From positions 2,232,001 to 2,296,000 of the forward strand of contig NC_014618.1 in the NCBI RefSeq assembly GCF_000164865.1: a DNA stretch of 64,000 nt. Reading direction: 5' to 3'. A program made the translations under genes and the position numbers. The stretch is from [Enterobacter] lignolyticus SCF1 (GTDB lineage Bacteria; Pseudomonadota; Gammaproteobacteria; Enterobacterales; Enterobacteriaceae). The first letter of the stretch is position 1. Every line of letters begins with the position of its first letter. Of the stretch, positions 45,989-55,103 are shown in pieces. The notes under the pieces are model-generated. The model saw only the letters and a program-made list of their open reading frames with translations. It was not told the DNA's origin and made no database searches.

Positions 45989-46063
45989 CAAATGCGCCTG
46001 TAAGGCTCTGTTACCAGCCGCGCCCTAACAGGCGCATCGCAATCTGACATTTGCATTCATGGA

Positions 46064-46522
46064 TTACTTACGGCCCGTAAACGGGCTGCCCGGATATGGG
46101 ATCGATAGCTGCTCTCCCATTTTATCCTCTTCAAGCTGGTGCTTTATGTATTCCTGTATCTTCGCCGTGTTCTTGCCCACCGTATCGACGTAGTAACCAC
46201 GGCACCAGAACTCTCTGTTTCTGTACTTGAATTTCAGATCGCCAAACTGTTCATAGAGCATCAGGCTGCTTTTCCCTTTCAGGTAACCCATGAAGCCCGA
46301 TACGCTCATCTTTGGCGGGATTTCCAGAAGCATATGGATATGATCTGCACAGCATTCCGCTTCCAGAATTCGCACGTTCTTCCACTCACATAGCTTCCTT
46401 AAGATGTTGCCTATCGCTCTGTGTTTCTCCCCATAGAACACCTGCCTTCGGTATTTCGGCGCAAAAACTATGTGATATTTACAGTTCCATCGCGTGTGCG
46501 CTAAGCTCTTTTCGTCCCTCAT
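46064..46522 (-). CDS. tnpA: IS200 transposase TnpA (Y1 family)
   Basis: A 152-residue HUH/Y1 single-strand transposase. The metal-binding pair is in CADHIHMLLEIPP and the catalytic Tyr lies in the YIKHQLEEDK helix near residue 125-130. The ATG at 46522 gives the standard IS200 length starting MRDEKSLAHTRWNCKYH; the longer frame runs into the structured leader. No frameshift, so the copy may be active. Confidence 0.95.
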   Translation of the reverse strand: MRDEKSLAHTRWNCKYHIVFAPKYRRQVFYGEKHRAIGNILRKLCEWKNVRILEAECCADHIHMLLEIPPKMSVSGFMGYLKGKSSLMLYEQFGDLKFKYRNREFWCRGYYVDTVGKNTAKIQEYIKHQLEEDKMGEQLSIPYPGSPFTGRK

Positions 46523-46668
46523 TGGGACCCCCTTTTGATTTCTTGTTGAACGCTTGCAGTTGCCAGACCGCAACCTGTTTTAACAAATCAAAAGGGGTTT
46601 TTAGAACCACTCCAAAGCTGAAAGCTTTACTGAACCCCCAGCCTAGCTGGGGGTTTTCTATGCATAAC

Positions 46669-46692
46669 AAAAAAACCGGCGCGAGGCCGGTT
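46669..46692 (-). terminator. Terminator of the 46-codon gene
   Basis: AACCGGC and GCCGGTT pair around CGAG-like loop; the A run at 46668-46675 gives a T tract on the minus strand, just before the IS200 left end. Confidence 0.75.
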
Positions 46693-46699
46693 TTCGTCG

Positions 46700-46840
46700 T
46701 CAGATTTTGCAGGCGTCGCCGCAGTCATCATCAGCGACAACGGCCTGCGCCTTTTTGTCGGCCTCGTCCAGACGTTCCGCATTGCGCTCTTGCGCTTCTT
46801 CCAGTCCGGCAAACACCAGATTCTCGAGATCAATATCCAT
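46700..46840 (-). CDS. 46-residue acidic protein with C-terminal CxxxC
   Basis: A short gene reading MDIDLENLVFAGLEEAQERN and ending DDDCGDACKI. It is strongly acidic and mostly helical, with a Cys pair at residues 40 and 44 near the C-terminus that could bind metal or form a disulfide. An AGGTGACTG ribosome region precedes the ATG and an intrinsic terminator follows 8 bases after the stop, supporting a real gene. No known family recognised; it lies between the IS200 in the ttr island and a metallophosphoesterase. Confidence 0.7.
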   Translation of the reverse strand: MDIDLENLVFAGLEEAQERNAERLDEADKKAQAVVADDDCGDACKI

Positions 46841-46997
46841 CAGTCACCTGCGTGGTTTGAAGTGTGGGGTTCGTCACAGTATAGGGGAAAATGACGGCAG
46901 GATACAGCGGGCAGGGCGTGGACAATCAGCGTCTATACTGTTGTTCATTGTCTCATCCGGTATCTGGCTTTCGTGACTGTCTGAAAGAGGAGCGGCT

Positions 46998-48665
46998 ATG
47001 GACCCCAAGGAACAAAACGCGGAGGCTAACGGGCGGGGCGCTCTGCCGCCGGGTTTCCTGAGCCTGCAGGAGACGAGTTTCTCCGACCCGGATGATGAAG
47101 GCCGGCCCGACAGGATGTGCGTCTGCTTTAGCGATATACATTGCACGGACGGCACGGCAGGCAACCAAAGCGGCGAAGCCGTCGTGTGGGAGAGCTTGTT
47201 TAATCGAATCAAAGAGGCCTGCGTACAGCACGACATCAAAGAACTGTACCTGATCTTAGGCGGCGACGTGGTGGATATGATCCGCTCTGCGCAATGGACC
47301 ATCAACGGCGTCTATCCGTGGGAGCGCAGCAGGCCAGAATTCAGCGTGACCCTGAGAAACATCATGCAGGGCATTATCGACAAACATGCAATAAAACCCG
47401 GTCACCATGAGCCGGGCGGATTTTTCTATTGGCTGCAGCAGCTGTATGCCGATTTACCGCACTGTCGGTGCAAAGGGAAAACCAGTCAGGTGACCCATAT
47501 CCAGACGGTCGTTTTGCTCGGGAATCACGACAAGGAAATTTTGGCCGATGCCGAAACGCTGAGGCTGTTTTACACGCGCTGCCTGGGGCAGCAGGTCTAC
47601 CCGATGTCGGCGGAATACCGCCGCTGGGTGGGCGAAATGTATTTTGCTGATAAGGACCGCTACCGCGATGCGGACGCTATGCCCTGGCTGCCATTTTATT
47701 GGGGAGACCGGGGATTCCGGCTGTTTGTCACCCATGGTCAATGGCGGGACGCCGACAACTGTCGGCGTATTCCTCCGCAGGCCGCTAAGGCGAACCGCGG
47801 ATGGAAAGTCAGCGACGGCTGGCGCCCCATGACATGGCGGTCCCTGAATTATTCGCCGTTCACCGGCCCTTGTTTTGGCGATACTGTTGCCGCTGGCGCA
47901 TTGTCCGGGTTTATCTATCGCGCAAAGCAAGGGCTACACCAGATTCAGGACCTTACGCCTGAGGAAGCGCAGATTATGCGGCGGCTGGAGAGAATACTCG
48001 ACGAACTGGATCTCTATCGCCCGACCTGCGCGGCATTCACTCGGGTTATCGAAGAAACCTGGCGCTTGCGAGCGATGGAATCCTCTCCCCAGGGGGCCAG
48101 AGAGGCGGTGGAGAAAGCGCTGCGCGATTCGCTCTATCAGTGGCTGTTCTGGGATTTCACGCTGGAAAGCGCCCGGCCGGCCGTGCGAGCCTTACTGAAG
48201 GCCGCCAGGCTGCTGGTGCGGCTTTTGCGGCCTTTTGACGTGCGGGTAGAGCTGGGTTTTATGTACTGCCTGATGCGTGTACTGGCGCTGTTGCAGGACG
48301 ATGCGCCCACTTACCGAGAAATGCGCCGTTTCCCTGCATTCCTGCAAGATTACCGGGATTATGGCTTTCGGCTTCATTGTGAGGGCCATACGCATTTTCC
48401 TCTGCAAGAGGAGCTCTATTTCCGCGGGGAGAAAAAGCGCGCGAGCGGTAAAATCTACAGCTACATCAATTTCGGCGCCTGGCGCGATCAAATTGTCACT
48501 GCCCTGAAACGAAAATACCGTCGGCGCGGCGTAGGCCGGGCATTGTATGTGCTCGATTTGACGCCGGACAACGGCGGCGCGCCAGATATGCCGCGCAACG
48601 AGCGCCGCTTCTCTTGTTGGGTGGAGGATACGCTTTCGTGGAGCGACGACATGGACAGGCTCTGA
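46998..48665 (+). CDS. Large calcineurin-like metallophosphoesterase
   Basis: A 555-residue protein with the full set of metallophosphoesterase motifs in order: CFSDIH (residue 43-48), GGDVVD (about 89), LLGNHD (about 172), THGQW (about 245) and EGHTHF (about 454), the last two separated by a roughly 200-residue helical insertion. The active site would bind two metal ions. No signal peptide or membrane segment, so cytoplasmic. AGAGGAG precedes the ATG. Large size and the insertion make it unlike CpdA, YfcE or UDP-diacylglucosamine hydrolase; substrate unknown. It stands alone. Confidence 0.8.
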   Translation: MDPKEQNAEANGRGALPPGFLSLQETSFSDPDDEGRPDRMCVCFSDIHCTDGTAGNQSGEAVVWESLFNRIKEACVQHDIKELYLILGGDVVDMIRSAQWTINGVYPWERSRPEFSVTLRNIMQGIIDKHAIKPGHHEPGGFFYWLQQLYADLPHCRCKGKTSQVTHIQTVVLLGNHDKEILADAETLRLFYTRCLGQQVYPMSAEYRRWVGEMYFADKDRYRDADAMPWLPFYWGDRGFRLFVTHGQWRDADNCRRIPPQAAKANRGWKVSDGWRPMTWRSLNYSPFTGPCFGDTVAAGALSGFIYRAKQGLHQIQDLTPEEAQIMRRLERILDELDLYRPTCAAFTRVIEETWRLRAMESSPQGAREAVEKALRDSLYQWLFWDFTLESARPAVRALLKAARLLVRLLRPFDVRVELGFMYCLMRVLALLQDDAPTYREMRRFPAFLQDYRDYGFRLHCEGHTHFPLQEELYFRGEKKRASGKIYSYINFGAWRDQIVTALKRKYRRRGVGRALYVLDLTPDNGGAPDMPRNERRFSCWVEDTLSWSDDMDRL

Positions 48666-48702
48666 TCGCTGATACCCCGGCGGAGATAAGATGGCGCGTT
48701 AT

Positions 48703-49365
48703 TTAATATCGTAACGGGATCCCGCGCTGTATCTGCAGCAGAAGACCGCGTTCGGTAGTGATATAGCCGCCTTTTCTCAGCTCGGCGAGGATCTTCATAA
48801 TGCTGCTGCGCGACAGAAACGTTCGGGTCTGGATATAGGCCGCCGCCGTGATGTTCTGGCGCAGCTCGGGCGTCTCCTGCATCAGCTCATACAGCTGGGA
48901 GCGAATAATGTCATATGAGCTGGCGGCGGTGATGCGCGTGCAGTGATCGTAGACTCTTCCCGCGGTATAGATAAGCAGGTGCGCCAGGCTCTCCCACAGA
49001 TTTTGCCCGGCGATAATTGCGTTGGCCGTCTTCAGGGGCAGGCTGGCGATGCGTGAACGCTCCAGCGTGCGCATATGAATATTATCGGCGGTGGCGAACT
49101 GGTTGCTCAGCCCAAAAGCGAAGGGGGCGGTTTCGGAATTCATCATCAGACCATCATGAGTGCGAAACAGGGCGACAGTCCCTGCAAGGAGTAAATAGCA
49201 TTTACGAGAATTATCTTTTTCGTAGTTGATAATCTGTCGGTTGTTTGTTTCAAAAATGTTGCATTTAGATTCAAGGTGCGAGATTAAATTTTCTATATGC
49301 GGTATAGGTTTATGTGCAAGAGCATCATACATTCTTGTTTGCACGATGTTTTTTACTTCAGGCAT
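48703..49365 (-). CDS. IprA-type winged-helix regulator
   Basis: A 220-residue Crp/Fnr-like fold of the IprA (YaiV/YdhL-like) family: N-terminal cyclic-nucleotide-domain-like beta-roll (NYEKDNSRKCYLLLAGTVAL), a long helix (NLWESLAHLLIYTAGRVYDHC), and a C-terminal winged helix (AAAYIQTRTFLSRSSIMKIL AELRKGGYITTERGLL split over residues 170-205). No nucleotide-binding residues are recognisable. It is divergent from the fimbrial operon across 321 bases that hold an 18-base palindrome, so control of the fimbria is likely. Confidence 0.8.
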   Translation of the reverse strand: MPEVKNIVQTRMYDALAHKPIPHIENLISHLESKCNIFETNNRQIINYEKDNSRKCYLLLAGTVALFRTHDGLMMNSETAPFAFGLSNQFATADNIHMRTLERSRIASLPLKTANAIIAGQNLWESLAHLLIYTAGRVYDHCTRITAASSYDIIRSQLYELMQETPELRQNITAAAYIQTRTFLSRSSIMKILAELRKGGYITTERGLLLQIQRGIPLRY

Positions 49366-49463
49366 AAATATCTCACTTCTACAGGAAAATAAACTATCTA
49401 TAATTCAGTCTGTTCAATGCCGTGATTATCGACCATTTATTCTCAAACAGTGAGCACAACAAG

Positions 49464-49481
49464 CGGTGTAAAATTACACCG
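49464..49481. promoter_or_regulatory. Palindrome between IprA-type gene and fimbrial operon
   Basis: CGGTGTAA and TTACACCG form a perfect 8-base-arm inverted repeat around AA. It is about 100 bases before the regulator start and 205 before the pilin gene. The rest of the 49366-49686 region is AT-rich and shows no gene. The flanking sequence has no T tract, so it is an operator candidate rather than a terminator. Confidence 0.55.
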
Positions 49482-49686
49482 AAAAATCACTTGAGATTAT
49501 GTGTGTATTCATATGAAAATTCATTTCAGTAGAAACAATACTGCATAAGCTGCAGGTGTATTATGCGTAGTATTGTTATTACGCCGAGTTTCTGATGATG
49601 AAGCGAAAACCCTCCATAAGTAAATACGATTAAATAATACTTATCGTGTCGACTGCCTGTGGGGGAATAAGAACTAAGGAAATGGT

Positions 49687-50220
49687 ATGATAAATAATAA
49701 TATGATTACGGCTACTATTGTGGCCAGTGCGGTGCTGTGCCTGACAACTGCGAATGCCGCCGACGGAACGATTAATTTCACCGGTGAGATTATCGATCAG
49801 GCATGCGCGGTGGATATTGGCAGCAATAACACGATGTCGGTTGATATGGGCCGCATTGCCCGTACCTCTTTTCAGAGCGCCGGCGATGAATCTGACTCGA
49901 CGAAATTCACCATCAAACTGATTAACTGCCCGGCGACGGTGACGTCGGCGAAGGTTAAGTTCGATGGCGCGAACGACCAGAACAATAGCGATCTGCTGGC
50001 CATCACCCAGGGCGCCAGCTCGGCCGACGGCGTGGCGATTAAGCTGATGACGGCGGATAAAACGCTGCTGGGTCTCAACCAGGTCAATAGCTACAGCTAC
50101 CCGCTGGTGAGCGCCGCTGACAACAATCTCGATTTCTACGCGGCCTATAAATCTACCCAGACCGCCGTTACCGCCGGTCTGGCGAATTCGGTAGCCAGCT
50201 TTACGGTCAATTACAACTAA
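49687..50220 (+). CDS. Fimbrial major subunit
   Basis: A 177-residue type 1-like pilin: signal peptide ending ANA (residue 24), one disulfide pair (DQACAVDI and LINCPATV), alternating hydrophobic strands and a C-terminal beta-zipper motif SFTVNYN with penultimate Tyr, the signal for chaperone binding. AAGGAA before the ATG. First and likely most expressed gene of the operon. Confidence 0.9.
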   Translation: MINNNMITATIVASAVLCLTTANAADGTINFTGEIIDQACAVDIGSNNTMSVDMGRIARTSFQSAGDESDSTKFTIKLINCPATVTSAKVKFDGANDQNNSDLLAITQGASSADGVAIKLMTADKTLLGLNQVNSYSYPLVSAADNNLDFYAAYKSTQTAVTAGLANSVASFTVNYN

Positions 50221-50278
50221 GCCGTGGGCCGGGCAGCAGAACGGGGCCGCCGCCCGGCCCCTTGACCAGGAGGATGCA

Positions 50279-50956
50279 ATGAAGGTTTTTTCCGGCGCGA
50301 CAGCAGGCGCGCTGCTGATTCTCGCGACGCTCTCTGCGGCTCGCGCTGGCGTGATTATTGGCGGTACGCGCGTAATTTATGAAGGTGATAAAAAGGAGGC
50401 GGCCTTAAGCATCAGCAACCCGGACACGCTGCCTTATCTTATTCAGTCGTGGATCGAAACGCCTGAGCCTGGAGGACGTAAAGCGCCGTTTATTATTACG
50501 CCGCCGCTCTACCGGCTGGATAAAGGCCAGCAGAATGTCATGCGTATAGTAAAAACCGGGCAGCTGCCCGAGGATAAAGAATCATTATTCTGGCTGAGCA
50601 TTAAGTCTATTCCTTCGGTGGCGCCACGCGATAATACGCTGCAAATAGCGGTGAAAACACGCATTAAGCTTATTTACCGTCCGCAGACGCTGCGTAATAC
50701 CGGGCCGGAAGAGCAGGCTGGTCTGCTGAAATGGCAGCGTGTCGGTAATCGCCTGCAGGTTATGAACCCTTCAGCTTATTATATTAACTTCAGCGAAATA
50801 CGCGTGTCGGGGAAAAAACTGGACGATGTCACCTTTGTGGCCCCGCGGTCTTCGGCTTCCTTTTTATTACCGCCGGGAATATCGCCTGGCAGCCTGAATT
50901 TTAAAATCATCAATGACTATGGCGGAATAGGGGACGCGCATGACGCCAGGTTGTAG
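50279..50956 (+). CDS. Fimbrial periplasmic chaperone
   Basis: A 225-residue PapD/FimC-type chaperone with signal peptide ending ARA, the conserved GVIIGGTRVIYEGDKKEAAL start, pilin-clamping Arg and Lys in the usual places, and KGQQNVMRIVKTGQLPEDKE before the F1-G1 loop (TRIKLIYRP). An AGGAGG ribosome site precedes the ATG 58 bases after the pilin. Confidence 0.92.
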   Translation: MKVFSGATAGALLILATLSAARAGVIIGGTRVIYEGDKKEAALSISNPDTLPYLIQSWIETPEPGGRKAPFIITPPLYRLDKGQQNVMRIVKTGQLPEDKESLFWLSIKSIPSVAPRDNTLQIAVKTRIKLIYRPQTLRNTGPEEQAGLLKWQRVGNRLQVMNPSAYYINFSEIRVSGKKLDDVTFVAPRSSASFLLPPGISPGSLNFKIINDYGGIGDAHDARL

Positions 50957-51021
50957 ATAAAGCAGCAGCCGCGATAGCGAACCAACAATAATAGCGGCTA
51001 TCGACATGGAGTTTACAGTGA

Positions 51022-53550
51022 ATGAGAGCATTGAAGCGAACCGCCCGTTTTCGCCAGTCCAGGCTTGCCCTGGGTATTGCCCTGGCCATATCGCCGCCGA
51101 TCCCAGAGGCCGAAGGTCGGGATTTCTTTAACCCTGCATTACTGGAGCTGGATAATCCGGCGATGAAAGGGGCCGATCTCTCCGCTTTTGAACGCGGCGC
51201 GCAGGCGCCGGGAATTTACCACGTCGATATCATCATTGATGAACAGCTGGTGGATACACGGGATATCGCCTTTTACGTCGTTAAGGACGACGCCGGAGAG
51301 CCGCAGCTGGCGCCCTGCTTATCCGTCGCGCTGCTGCAAAGCTATGGCGTCAAAACCGCGCAGTTTCCCGGGCTCAGCGTCGCCGGAGACTGCGCGAATT
51401 TTGCGGCTATCCCCCAGGCCTCAGCGACGTTTTTGTTTAATACGCAAAAGCTGCGCCTCAGTATCCCCCAGGCCGCGCTGTCGCCTGCCGCCAGGGGCTA
51501 TGTTTCGCCTGAGCTCTGGGATGAAGGCATTAACGCCGCGATGCTCAACTACATGCTGAGCGGCGCCAGCAGCTGGGGGCGCGGCGATGGGGGCAACAGC
51601 AACGGCCAGTACGCCAACCTGCGGCCAGGCATTAATGTCGGCCCCTGGCGTCTGCGCAACTACACGACCTGGAACCGCGACAGCCGCGGCCAGGACAGCT
51701 GGGATACCGTCTATACCTACGTCCAGCGCAATATTATTCCGCTGAAGGCGCAGCTGACGCTCGGCGACAGCTCCGCGCCCGCCGATGTGTTCGACAGTAT
51801 GCCGTTTCGCGGCGGCCAGCTGGCCTCCGACGACAATATGCTGCCGGAATCGATGAAAGGTTACGCCCCGGTGGTTCGCGGTATCGCCCGCACGCATGCT
51901 CAGGTGGTTATCCGGCAAAACGGCTACACCATCTACGAGCGCTACGTGGCTCCCGGCGCCTTTGAAATCAACGATATGTACTCTACCGGCGGTTCAGGCG
52001 ATCTGGACGTCACCATCAAAGAGGCGGACGGCAGCGAGCAGAACTTTACCGTCCCCTATGCGTCGTTGCCAGTGCTGCAGCGCGAAGGGCGGCTGAAATA
52101 CGCGGTGACCGGCGGGCAGTACCGTTCTTACGACGGCCGCGTGGACAAGACGCCCTTCGGGCAGATGACGGGCATCTTCGGGCTGCCTGGCGGATTTACC
52201 CTGTACGGCGGTGTTCAGGAATCCGCGAAATACCGGGCGGTCGCCGTCGGCGGCGGTAAAAACCTCGGGGACGTGGGGGCTATCTCCACGGATATCACCG
52301 AAGCCTGGTCGCATCCCGAGGGGCAGGCGACGCAGTCAGGGCAGTCATGGCGCGTACGCTACAGCAAAAATATCGTGGAAACCGGCACTCATTTCGCCAT
52401 CGCCGGCTATCGCTACGCCACTCGCGGCTACTACGGCATGCAGGAAGTGCTCGACTCCTGGGGAGACAGCTCCGCGCTGAACGCGCAGCGGCGCAACCGC
52501 ATGGAGCTGACGCTAAGCCAGTCGCTGGGCGCGCGGATGGGATCGCTGATGATGAGCACGGTAAGGGAGGATTACTGGCAGGGCGGCGGCCCGGCCTCGT
52601 CGATCGGCGCCAGCTACAGCAATTCGTGGGAAGGCGTCAGCGGCGGCATCAGCTGGACATGGAGTAAAAACGGCGGCGGCGCCGGTGTGAACAGCGGTCC
52701 GACGCAGGAGGCCGAACAGCTGATCTCCGTCACCGTCAGCATTCCTCTGCAGCGCTTTCTGAGCAACAGCTGGGCGAGCTATGCGCTGAACGCCGGCCGC
52801 GGCGGCGCCACACAGACGCTGGGGCTCAATGGGATGGCGCTGGACGGCAGCGCCCTGAACTGGAGCGTGCAGCAAGGGTACGGTAGCGACGGCGTCGGCT
52901 ATACCGGCAGCGCTAATGTCGACTACCGGGGTACCTATGCGCAAGCCAGCGGCGGATACAGCTACGACAGGCGCAGCGAGCGGCTGAACTACGGTCTGGC
53001 GGGCGGCATCCTCGCCCATGCGGACGGCGTGACGCTGTCGCAGCCGCTCGGTGAAACTAACGTTCTGGTGAAAGCGCCGGGCGCCGCCGGGGTTGGCGTG
53101 AACAATCAAAACGGCGTGAAAACCGATTTTCGCGGCTACACCGTAACCAGCAACGTCTCGCCGTACCGTAAGAACGATATCGGCCTGAATGCCGCAACCC
53201 TTGCCGATGACGTCGAGCTGGATCTGACCAACAAAACGGTCGTCCCGACCCGCGGAGCGGTGGTGCGCGCCAGCTATAGCGCCAGCGTCGGCCTGCGGGC
53301 GCTGCTGACCCTGGAGCAGACGAATCGCCAGCCGGTACCGTTCGGCGCGCTGGTCAGCGCGCCCGGCGGCGAAGGACGCAGCGCCATCGTCGATGAAGGG
53401 GGGCAGGTGTATTTATCTGGGCTGGCCGCGCAGGGCCAACTGAACGTGGTCTGGGGAAATGCGGGCGGCCAGCGGTGCCAGGTGCGGTACGCGCTCGACA
53501 GCGCGGCGGTCGTCAACGGGATTTCTCTGGCGAACTACTCCTGCCGCTGA
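51022..53550 (+). CDS. Fimbrial outer-membrane usher
   Basis: An 842-residue FimD/PapC usher. After an N-terminal leader come the periplasmic N-domain (FFNPALLELDNPAMKGADLS), the 24-strand pore with plug (ANGY-like VVRGIARTHAQVVIRQNGYT IYERYVAPG split across 290-330), and C-terminal domains with the Cys pair in GGQRCQVRYAL and ANYSCR. Complete and unbroken. Confidence 0.92.
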   Translation: MRALKRTARFRQSRLALGIALAISPPIPEAEGRDFFNPALLELDNPAMKGADLSAFERGAQAPGIYHVDIIIDEQLVDTRDIAFYVVKDDAGEPQLAPCLSVALLQSYGVKTAQFPGLSVAGDCANFAAIPQASATFLFNTQKLRLSIPQAALSPAARGYVSPELWDEGINAAMLNYMLSGASSWGRGDGGNSNGQYANLRPGINVGPWRLRNYTTWNRDSRGQDSWDTVYTYVQRNIIPLKAQLTLGDSSAPADVFDSMPFRGGQLASDDNMLPESMKGYAPVVRGIARTHAQVVIRQNGYTIYERYVAPGAFEINDMYSTGGSGDLDVTIKEADGSEQNFTVPYASLPVLQREGRLKYAVTGGQYRSYDGRVDKTPFGQMTGIFGLPGGFTLYGGVQESAKYRAVAVGGGKNLGDVGAISTDITEAWSHPEGQATQSGQSWRVRYSKNIVETGTHFAIAGYRYATRGYYGMQEVLDSWGDSSALNAQRRNRMELTLSQSLGARMGSLMMSTVREDYWQGGGPASSIGASYSNSWEGVSGGISWTWSKNGGGAGVNSGPTQEAEQLISVTVSIPLQRFLSNSWASYALNAGRGGATQTLGLNGMALDGSALNWSVQQGYGSDGVGYTGSANVDYRGTYAQASGGYSYDRRSERLNYGLAGGILAHADGVTLSQPLGETNVLVKAPGAAGVGVNNQNGVKTDFRGYTVTSNVSPYRKNDIGLNAATLADDVELDLTNKTVVPTRGAVVRASYSASVGLRALLTLEQTNRQPVPFGALVSAPGGEGRSAIVDEGGQVYLSGLAAQGQLNVVWGNAGGQRCQVRYALDSAAVVNGISLANYSCR

Positions 53551-53587
53551 CGTTTCGCGATGTCAGCTCACTGAATGAGAGTGTTAT

Positions 53588-54523
53588 ATGCTTAATTTTA
53601 CGCAATATCTGTGCCTGCTTTTAGGCGTTATTTCGCTGGGCTGCCGGGCGGTCACCTGCAATATTGTCACGGCAAAATTTAATACCGTCGGCTTTGGCGT
53701 CGTCAGCGTCCAGCGCGATACGCCCGTGGGGGCGACCCTCGCTACCACTGTATCGCCGGGCTATGCGCAGGTGCAAACGATCTCCAGCACCGGTGAGGTG
53801 TGCCCGGGAAATTACGCCATGGTTTATTCAGGAGGCGTGGAGTCCTCAATGAGCGGCGTTTTCCAGACCAACCTGGACGGCGTGGGCATTAAGGTTTCGG
53901 GGATGCCGGGCGATTTTACCCTGCCAGTCTACGTGTCTTCGGGGGGCATTTATAACCTGGGCTATTACACCGTCTCGCTGGTGAAAACCGGGCGCATGAC
54001 CTCGGGAATATTAGCGCCAGGCCTGATTGCCCAGGCATGGTTCGGAAGCCCAGGCAGCTACTTCACCCAGATATCGCTGGATGCGAATTCCCAAATCAAC
54101 GTGCTGAGCTGTTCGCTATCGGCCCAGGCGATGAATTTTGATCTCGGTAGCGTCAGCGCCTCTGAGTTTGGCGCGGCGGCGGGCTATATCCCCGCGCGCT
54201 CGGATACGCAGAGCCTGGGGCTGAACTGCGACCCGAACGCCAACATCAATATCGAGCTGAAAGGCGTGCAGAATCCGGACGTCAGCGGCAACGCCAGCGT
54301 ACTGGCGCTTACGGGCCAGGGATCGCAAAACGTCGCCGGTGGGGTAGGCGTTCAGCTGGTGTATAACAACACGCCGTTGCTGCTCAATACCCGGATTGTC
54401 CTTAAGCGCTCGCCGGGCGGTATGGAGAGCTTCCCGCTGGTTGCCCGCTATTACCAGACCCGGGATGTCGTGACGGCAGGCCAGGCGAACGCCACGGCGA
54501 CGCTGGATATTACCTACCAGTAA
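53588..54523 (+). CDS. Two-domain fimbrial tip protein
   Basis: A 311-residue protein with signal peptide ending CRA, an N-terminal domain of about 150 residues (Cys in AVTCNIV and GEVCPGNY, otherwise not recognised), and a C-terminal pilin domain from about 160 (QINVLSCSLSAQAMNFDLGS, NCDPNANINIEL, end TLDITYQ). This two-domain layout is that of a tip adhesin whose receptor-binding domain lies first; no ligand can be inferred. Confidence 0.8.
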   Translation: MLNFTQYLCLLLGVISLGCRAVTCNIVTAKFNTVGFGVVSVQRDTPVGATLATTVSPGYAQVQTISSTGEVCPGNYAMVYSGGVESSMSGVFQTNLDGVGIKVSGMPGDFTLPVYVSSGGIYNLGYYTVSLVKTGRMTSGILAPGLIAQAWFGSPGSYFTQISLDANSQINVLSCSLSAQAMNFDLGSVSASEFGAAAGYIPARSDTQSLGLNCDPNANINIELKGVQNPDVSGNASVLALTGQGSQNVAGGVGVQLVYNNTPLLLNTRIVLKRSPGGMESFPLVARYYQTRDVVTAGQANATATLDITYQ

Positions 54524-54536
54524 GGCGGAGCGAAGG

Positions 54537-55055
54537 ATGAAACGACAATTATGCTGCCTGCTTACCGGAGCCGCGCTGCTGTACGGCGAGGCAGTAGCCG
54601 GGGACCCTGTCGCCGTCAGCATCAATGGAAAAGTGGTGGCGGCGCCCTGCCAGGTTAGCAGCGATAGCGTGGCGAAAACCGTGCCGCTCACCGGCGCCCA
54701 AGGCGTTCGCGCCTCCTCCCTGTCGACGCCCGGCTCGGCAACCGACTGGGTGCCCTTTGACGTCACGATTGAACGTTGTCCTGTCGGAACGGCGACCACC
54801 ACGATGCTTTTCGCCGGCGACGCCGACAGCGCGGGGCCGGACGATCGCTATCGCAATACCGGCAGCGCCGGAAATATCGCTGTGCAGCTGCAGAGCGCCG
54901 AGGGCGCGCCGCTGGGCAATAACAAAACCCTGAGCGGCGCTATCGCTAACCGCGGCTATGTCTACCACCTGCGGGCGCGGGCCTACAGCGCGCAGGGCGG
55001 AGTGACGCCAGGGACGATTAACAGCGTGGTTACGGTCACGTTTTCATGGCAGTAA
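54537..55055 (+). CDS. Fimbrial minor subunit
   Basis: A 172-residue pilin-like protein with signal peptide ending AVA, Cys pair in AAPCQVSS and IERCPVGT, and the terminal beta-zipper VTVTFSW. Likely adaptor between the tip protein and the rod. Starts 14 bases after the tip-protein gene. Confidence 0.85.
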   Translation: MKRQLCCLLTGAALLYGEAVAGDPVAVSINGKVVAAPCQVSSDSVAKTVPLTGAQGVRASSLSTPGSATDWVPFDVTIERCPVGTATTTMLFAGDADSAGPDDRYRNTGSAGNIAVQLQSAEGAPLGNNKTLSGAIANRGYVYHLRARAYSAQGGVTPGTINSVVTVTFSWQ

Positions 55056-55103
55056 AAAGACGGGCGATGCGCGCCCCGACTCATTATGTTCGCAGGTGCG
55101 GTC

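Larger units (their letters stand above)
45955..46664 (-). mobile_element. IS200 insertion sequence
   Basis: About 710 bp, the normal IS200 length. The right end carries the CCTCCGGC/GCCGGAGG hairpin (45965-45983); the left end has the AACCCCCAGC hairpin (46633-46655) that shields the transposase from outside transcription. Between them are the GATTGCGATGCGCCTGTTAG tail and the tnpA gene. IS200 has no terminal inverted repeats or target duplication, so ends are approximate to about 5 bases. In Salmonella, IS200 also makes the antisense RNA art200; the same region is present here. Confidence 0.92.
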
